Source: Plakobranchus ocellatus (Eukaryota; Mollusca; Gastropoda; Plakobranchidae). Taken from it: 29,669 nt of DNA. The stretch spans positions 748,763 to 778,431 of the forward strand of contig BLXT01002928.1 in NCBI GenBank assembly GCA_019648995.1, read 5' to 3'. Both the position numbers and the translations under genes were made by a program. Of this stretch, positions 20,946 to 29,669 are shown piece by piece. A model generated the notes under the pieces. That model saw only the letters and a list, made by a program, of their open reading frames with translations. It ran no database searches and was not told the origin of the DNA. Each line of letters begins with the position of its first letter. Positions within the stretch are counted from its first letter, which is position 1.

Positions 20946-21552
20946 TGTTCTGCAAGTATTATTGCACAATGCTTGTTACTTTCCCCACAAAATTGAAATA
21001 AACACAGGAAAAGAATACACAATATTTTAAAACTCTAAGGTCAGGCAAGCCTTATCATCCAAAAGATTGATTACAGTTCAGGCATAAAATTAGTTTGTGG
21101 TCCAATACTGCTGTCTAGAGAAAAGTTATGCTATAGGGCCATGGATAGTACGGAACTGCTCATTCACAACTCTTTTGCTTGTGAAAAAACAGCAGAATTA
21201 TACTTTGTGATCCATTTTTGATCCATTGTTGAGAAAATGAAACTGAACTCATGAGCCTTCATGTTCATATCCATGTGGTCGTGATAGCTGAAAAAGAAAA
21301 GATTTCACGTTAAATCAGCCCTACATGTCTCAAAAACAGTTAAAACAAGGCAGAAATTAAATTATAAAATACAGAAAGGCTTTGAATTCTTTCTTTCCTC
21401 TTTCCAAATGTTTTTTTTTTCAGCAGCCTTAAATGCCTCTAGTAAAATAAATATGGACCAAAACTAACACATTACCTGTATATAACTTTCATGACTACAA
21501 AGCTAAAACGTTCTTCAAGCTTGACTTTATAAAATGGTTTTTAACATTCAAA

Positions 21553-21600
21553 AATGAGTTGTAGCTCAGTTGGTCTGGACTTGTATGCTATTTCTGACAG
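21553..21600 (+). other. tRNA-like fragment
   Basis: GAGTTGTAGCTCAGTTGGTC contains a perfect A-box consensus (TAGCTCAGTTGG), but no B box follows at tRNA spacing. Most likely a decayed SINE or tRNA pseudogene. Confidence 0.4.
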
Positions 21601-21955
21601 CATTTAGCATTGTGCAAATGAGAACTTATGTCCAAAACCAAATGTGTGCAAATCAAAACTTATTTTCAAAACCAATCTAAGGTTCTAGATTTGCTGGTTG
21701 CTTTGTTGGAACTCGATCTAAATGATTGCCTCGATGTTAAATCTAAAACTTGGTTACTATCAGGATAATTACGGACAGGCCTAACAACTTCTTGATATAC
21801 CTTATATGCTACTAGTCTAGATCTAGATCTACTACTCCTGGGTCTAAATTTAAATATAATCTACGCATACTGCGTAAAACCAAAAAAACTTCCAAAATGT
21901 GTGCATTCGAAAAATCAAACCTAAGGTAGGATAAACTCTGAAAATAAACATTAAT

Positions 21956-22220
21956 GGGCGCTTTTTCGTTTGTTCCCACCTCGACGTTTTATATACGCCT
22001 ATATTCTAGCTACATTATCTGATCTAGCTCTATGTTTATTAGCTATCGACGAAATGATGAGGTCGCAGGCCAAGTTATAATGAAAACAGTATTATTTTCA
22101 CACAAAATATAAACAATTTGACACGTTTTTCGTTTGCTCCTCTCGGATAATAGGCTATTGCTAGATCTAGATCTACATATAGATATAAAAAGTCGGGGTG
22201 GGAACAAACGAAAACGCCCC
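21956..22220. mobile_element. Non-autonomous TIR element (MITE-like), about 265 bp
   Basis: Imperfect terminal inverted repeats of about 38 bp lie at 21956-21994 and 22183-22220. The shared core is TTTCGTTTGTTCCCACC, with ends GGGCG and CGCCCC. There is no coding capacity. A target-site duplication is not clear, so the superfamily is unassigned. Confidence 0.78.
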
Positions 22221-22913
22221 CATCCAAATTTACTTGTGCCGTATTTTTAAACCATGCCTAAAGAGCGCGGATTTTATATTCTAAAATCTGTAATTTGCTT
22301 AGAATCTAGCTAACTCTAGATCTCGATCTAGCATAAATTTAAAAGTAAACAAACCGTGAAACGGCTTAATTGCTCTCTTTTGTTATAAGGTAGAAAAAGG
22401 TGGCATTCTCTATGCCTACGAATGGCTAACCACAATAAATTATTTGTATTCCAATGACAGACTGAATTAATCTTAAATCGAAGTAAAGTTGCATATAGTC
22501 TCGAAAGAAAATTTAGAGCTTGTGGCTAATACAAAATAATTATATTATTTAAATTTTATAGAAAATTTTATATGAAATATTTAAATTATTTTATAAGTTT
22601 CATGAGAGAAATGATGATTTTTATAATAATTGTTTATAAAAAGCATTACAATATTACATTGCTACTTCTTTTACTTTTTGAACGCAGCCCAGAGGTTACA
22701 GTGTTGTATCAAAGGTTAAAGGTCGCTCAATTCTCTGTAAGCATACGATCTGCTATGCTATAGTATGAGCAGAGGAATAAGGATGATCAATAGCATCAAT
22801 AAAGATCTGAATTATATTTTTAAAGATAATAAATAGAAACAACCTAAAAGCAATAACAGTTTTCCCCATTCTTTTCAAAGTCGTTTAATCGCCCTGTATG
22901 TACTGTAGTCAAA

Positions 22914-28868
<5,955 letters not shown>

Positions 28869-29669
28869 GTCATCTCATTAGCTTGTGTCCATAACTCTGT
28901 AAACCATTTCATGCTTTGTTGCTTAATATAGTGGATGCAGTTTATATTAATGTTGTTGAGGTTTACTTTTAAAGAGCTTGGGTTGTGGATCTTACCCGTC
29001 AAACATCTCCTGATTAAGACAAAAAACACATTCATAAAGCACCAGACCTTTGTTAGTGTGGCTTCTGTATCTCATTTAATTGACACATAAATAACCTTTT
29101 TTTTATTTACTATTGACATTTGCTACATGTGGTAAAAAAAGTGTTTTAATGGAGGAAAGAAGAAGAAGAAGCTGTAGTATTAAATATTTTTATTAAAGGA
29201 ATGAGCTTGTTTATTGACTTGACTTAGACCTAGAACTCCATCTCGACCATTTGACATGCCTCATTCTTGACTTTCTGTTAATCTCAGGGCTTCCAGGTTT
29301 TGAATCACAATTATGCCACTGAAGCTATTAGGATTTGAAAAGTTAATGAGTTGTTTGCATTTATCTTCTCCTAACCTTGTTATAATGTGATGGTACACAA
29401 GAATATTTCACATTCCGTGAATGCTGATTCTGTGTATATGCTCCTCAGGATTTTGATATGCCAGCCACTGATATACATTATTATTGCTTAAATTACAGAA
29501 AACATCGTATAGAATCTATTCATCACGTAAAAAAGATGAGTCAGTTTTACTTTTCTAGTCAAGGGATCTTCATATAAAGTGGATTATATAGTTCCAGCTT
29601 GAAAAATATGTATGTGAGCTTTGTGCATTTTCATAAAATACTTCAGGTTGTGTATTTTTATGTGAGTGT
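28869..29669 (+). other. Ribokinase 3' UTR and downstream sequence
   Basis: No gene seen. Possible ATTAAA polyadenylation hexamers occur at 29179-29184 and 29192-29197. I see no unambiguous AATAAA, so the transcript end is not fixed. Confidence 0.5.

Larger units (their letters stand above)
20950..22913. promoter_or_regulatory. Divergent intergenic region between the secreted-protein gene and ribokinase
   Basis: About 2 kb separates the two start codons. It must contain both promoters and the non-coding 5' exon predicted for the minus-strand gene. It also holds a TIR element (21956-22220), several AGATCT-rich palindromes and a tRNA-like fragment near 21553. No clear TATA box can be assigned among the many AT-rich stretches. 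Confidence 0.6.

Noticed and set aside
21553-21625. Functional tRNA gene
   Set aside because: A-box is good, but no B box or cloverleaf-compatible arms could be found at the right spacing.

Overview
This window is animal nuclear DNA: AT-rich, with intron-split genes, microsatellites, tRNA-derived SINEs and non-autonomous DNA transposons. Repeated palindromic blocks such as AGATCTAGATCT and the ribokinase sequence fit a mollusc, probably a gastropod. The lineage is an inference from sequence style, not a database match. Exon models were built by hand from splice signals, reading phase and protein motifs.

Layout. Two protein genes are arranged head to head. On the minus strand, from the ATG at 20945 leftwards to at least 1033, I reconstruct 19 coding exons (2,140 nt, 713 residues, phases consistent throughout). 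They encode a secreted multidomain protein whose 3' end lies to the left of the window or was not found. It has a signal peptide, an LPMO-like (chitin_bind_3 / SCE4755-like) domain starting with a His directly after the predicted cleavage site, two or three degenerate CHRD-like modules, and a phytocyanin-like cupredoxin domain that keeps its disulfide cysteines but appears to have lost all copper ligands. On the plus strand, from 22914 to 28868, eight exons encode a complete 314-residue ribokinase (RBKS) with all signature motifs.

The roughly 2 kb between the two start codons holds the promoters, a terminal-inverted-repeat element (21956-22220) and a tRNA-like fragment. The remaining DNA is intron, carrying a 42-bp minisatellite that abuts an exon and contains splice-donor-like motifs (8619-9164), a 117-bp tandem array, a 229-bp piggyBac-type MITE with perfect ends and TTAA sites (5082-5310), another TIR element (26064-26219), three copies of one SINE family (one with a target-site duplication), and two further tRNA-like SINE heads.

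The two genes show no obvious functional link: ribokinase acts on ribose in the cytoplasm, whereas the minus-strand product should be extracellular. The most interesting item is that secreted LPMO-like/CHRD/cupredoxin protein, an unusual domain combination.
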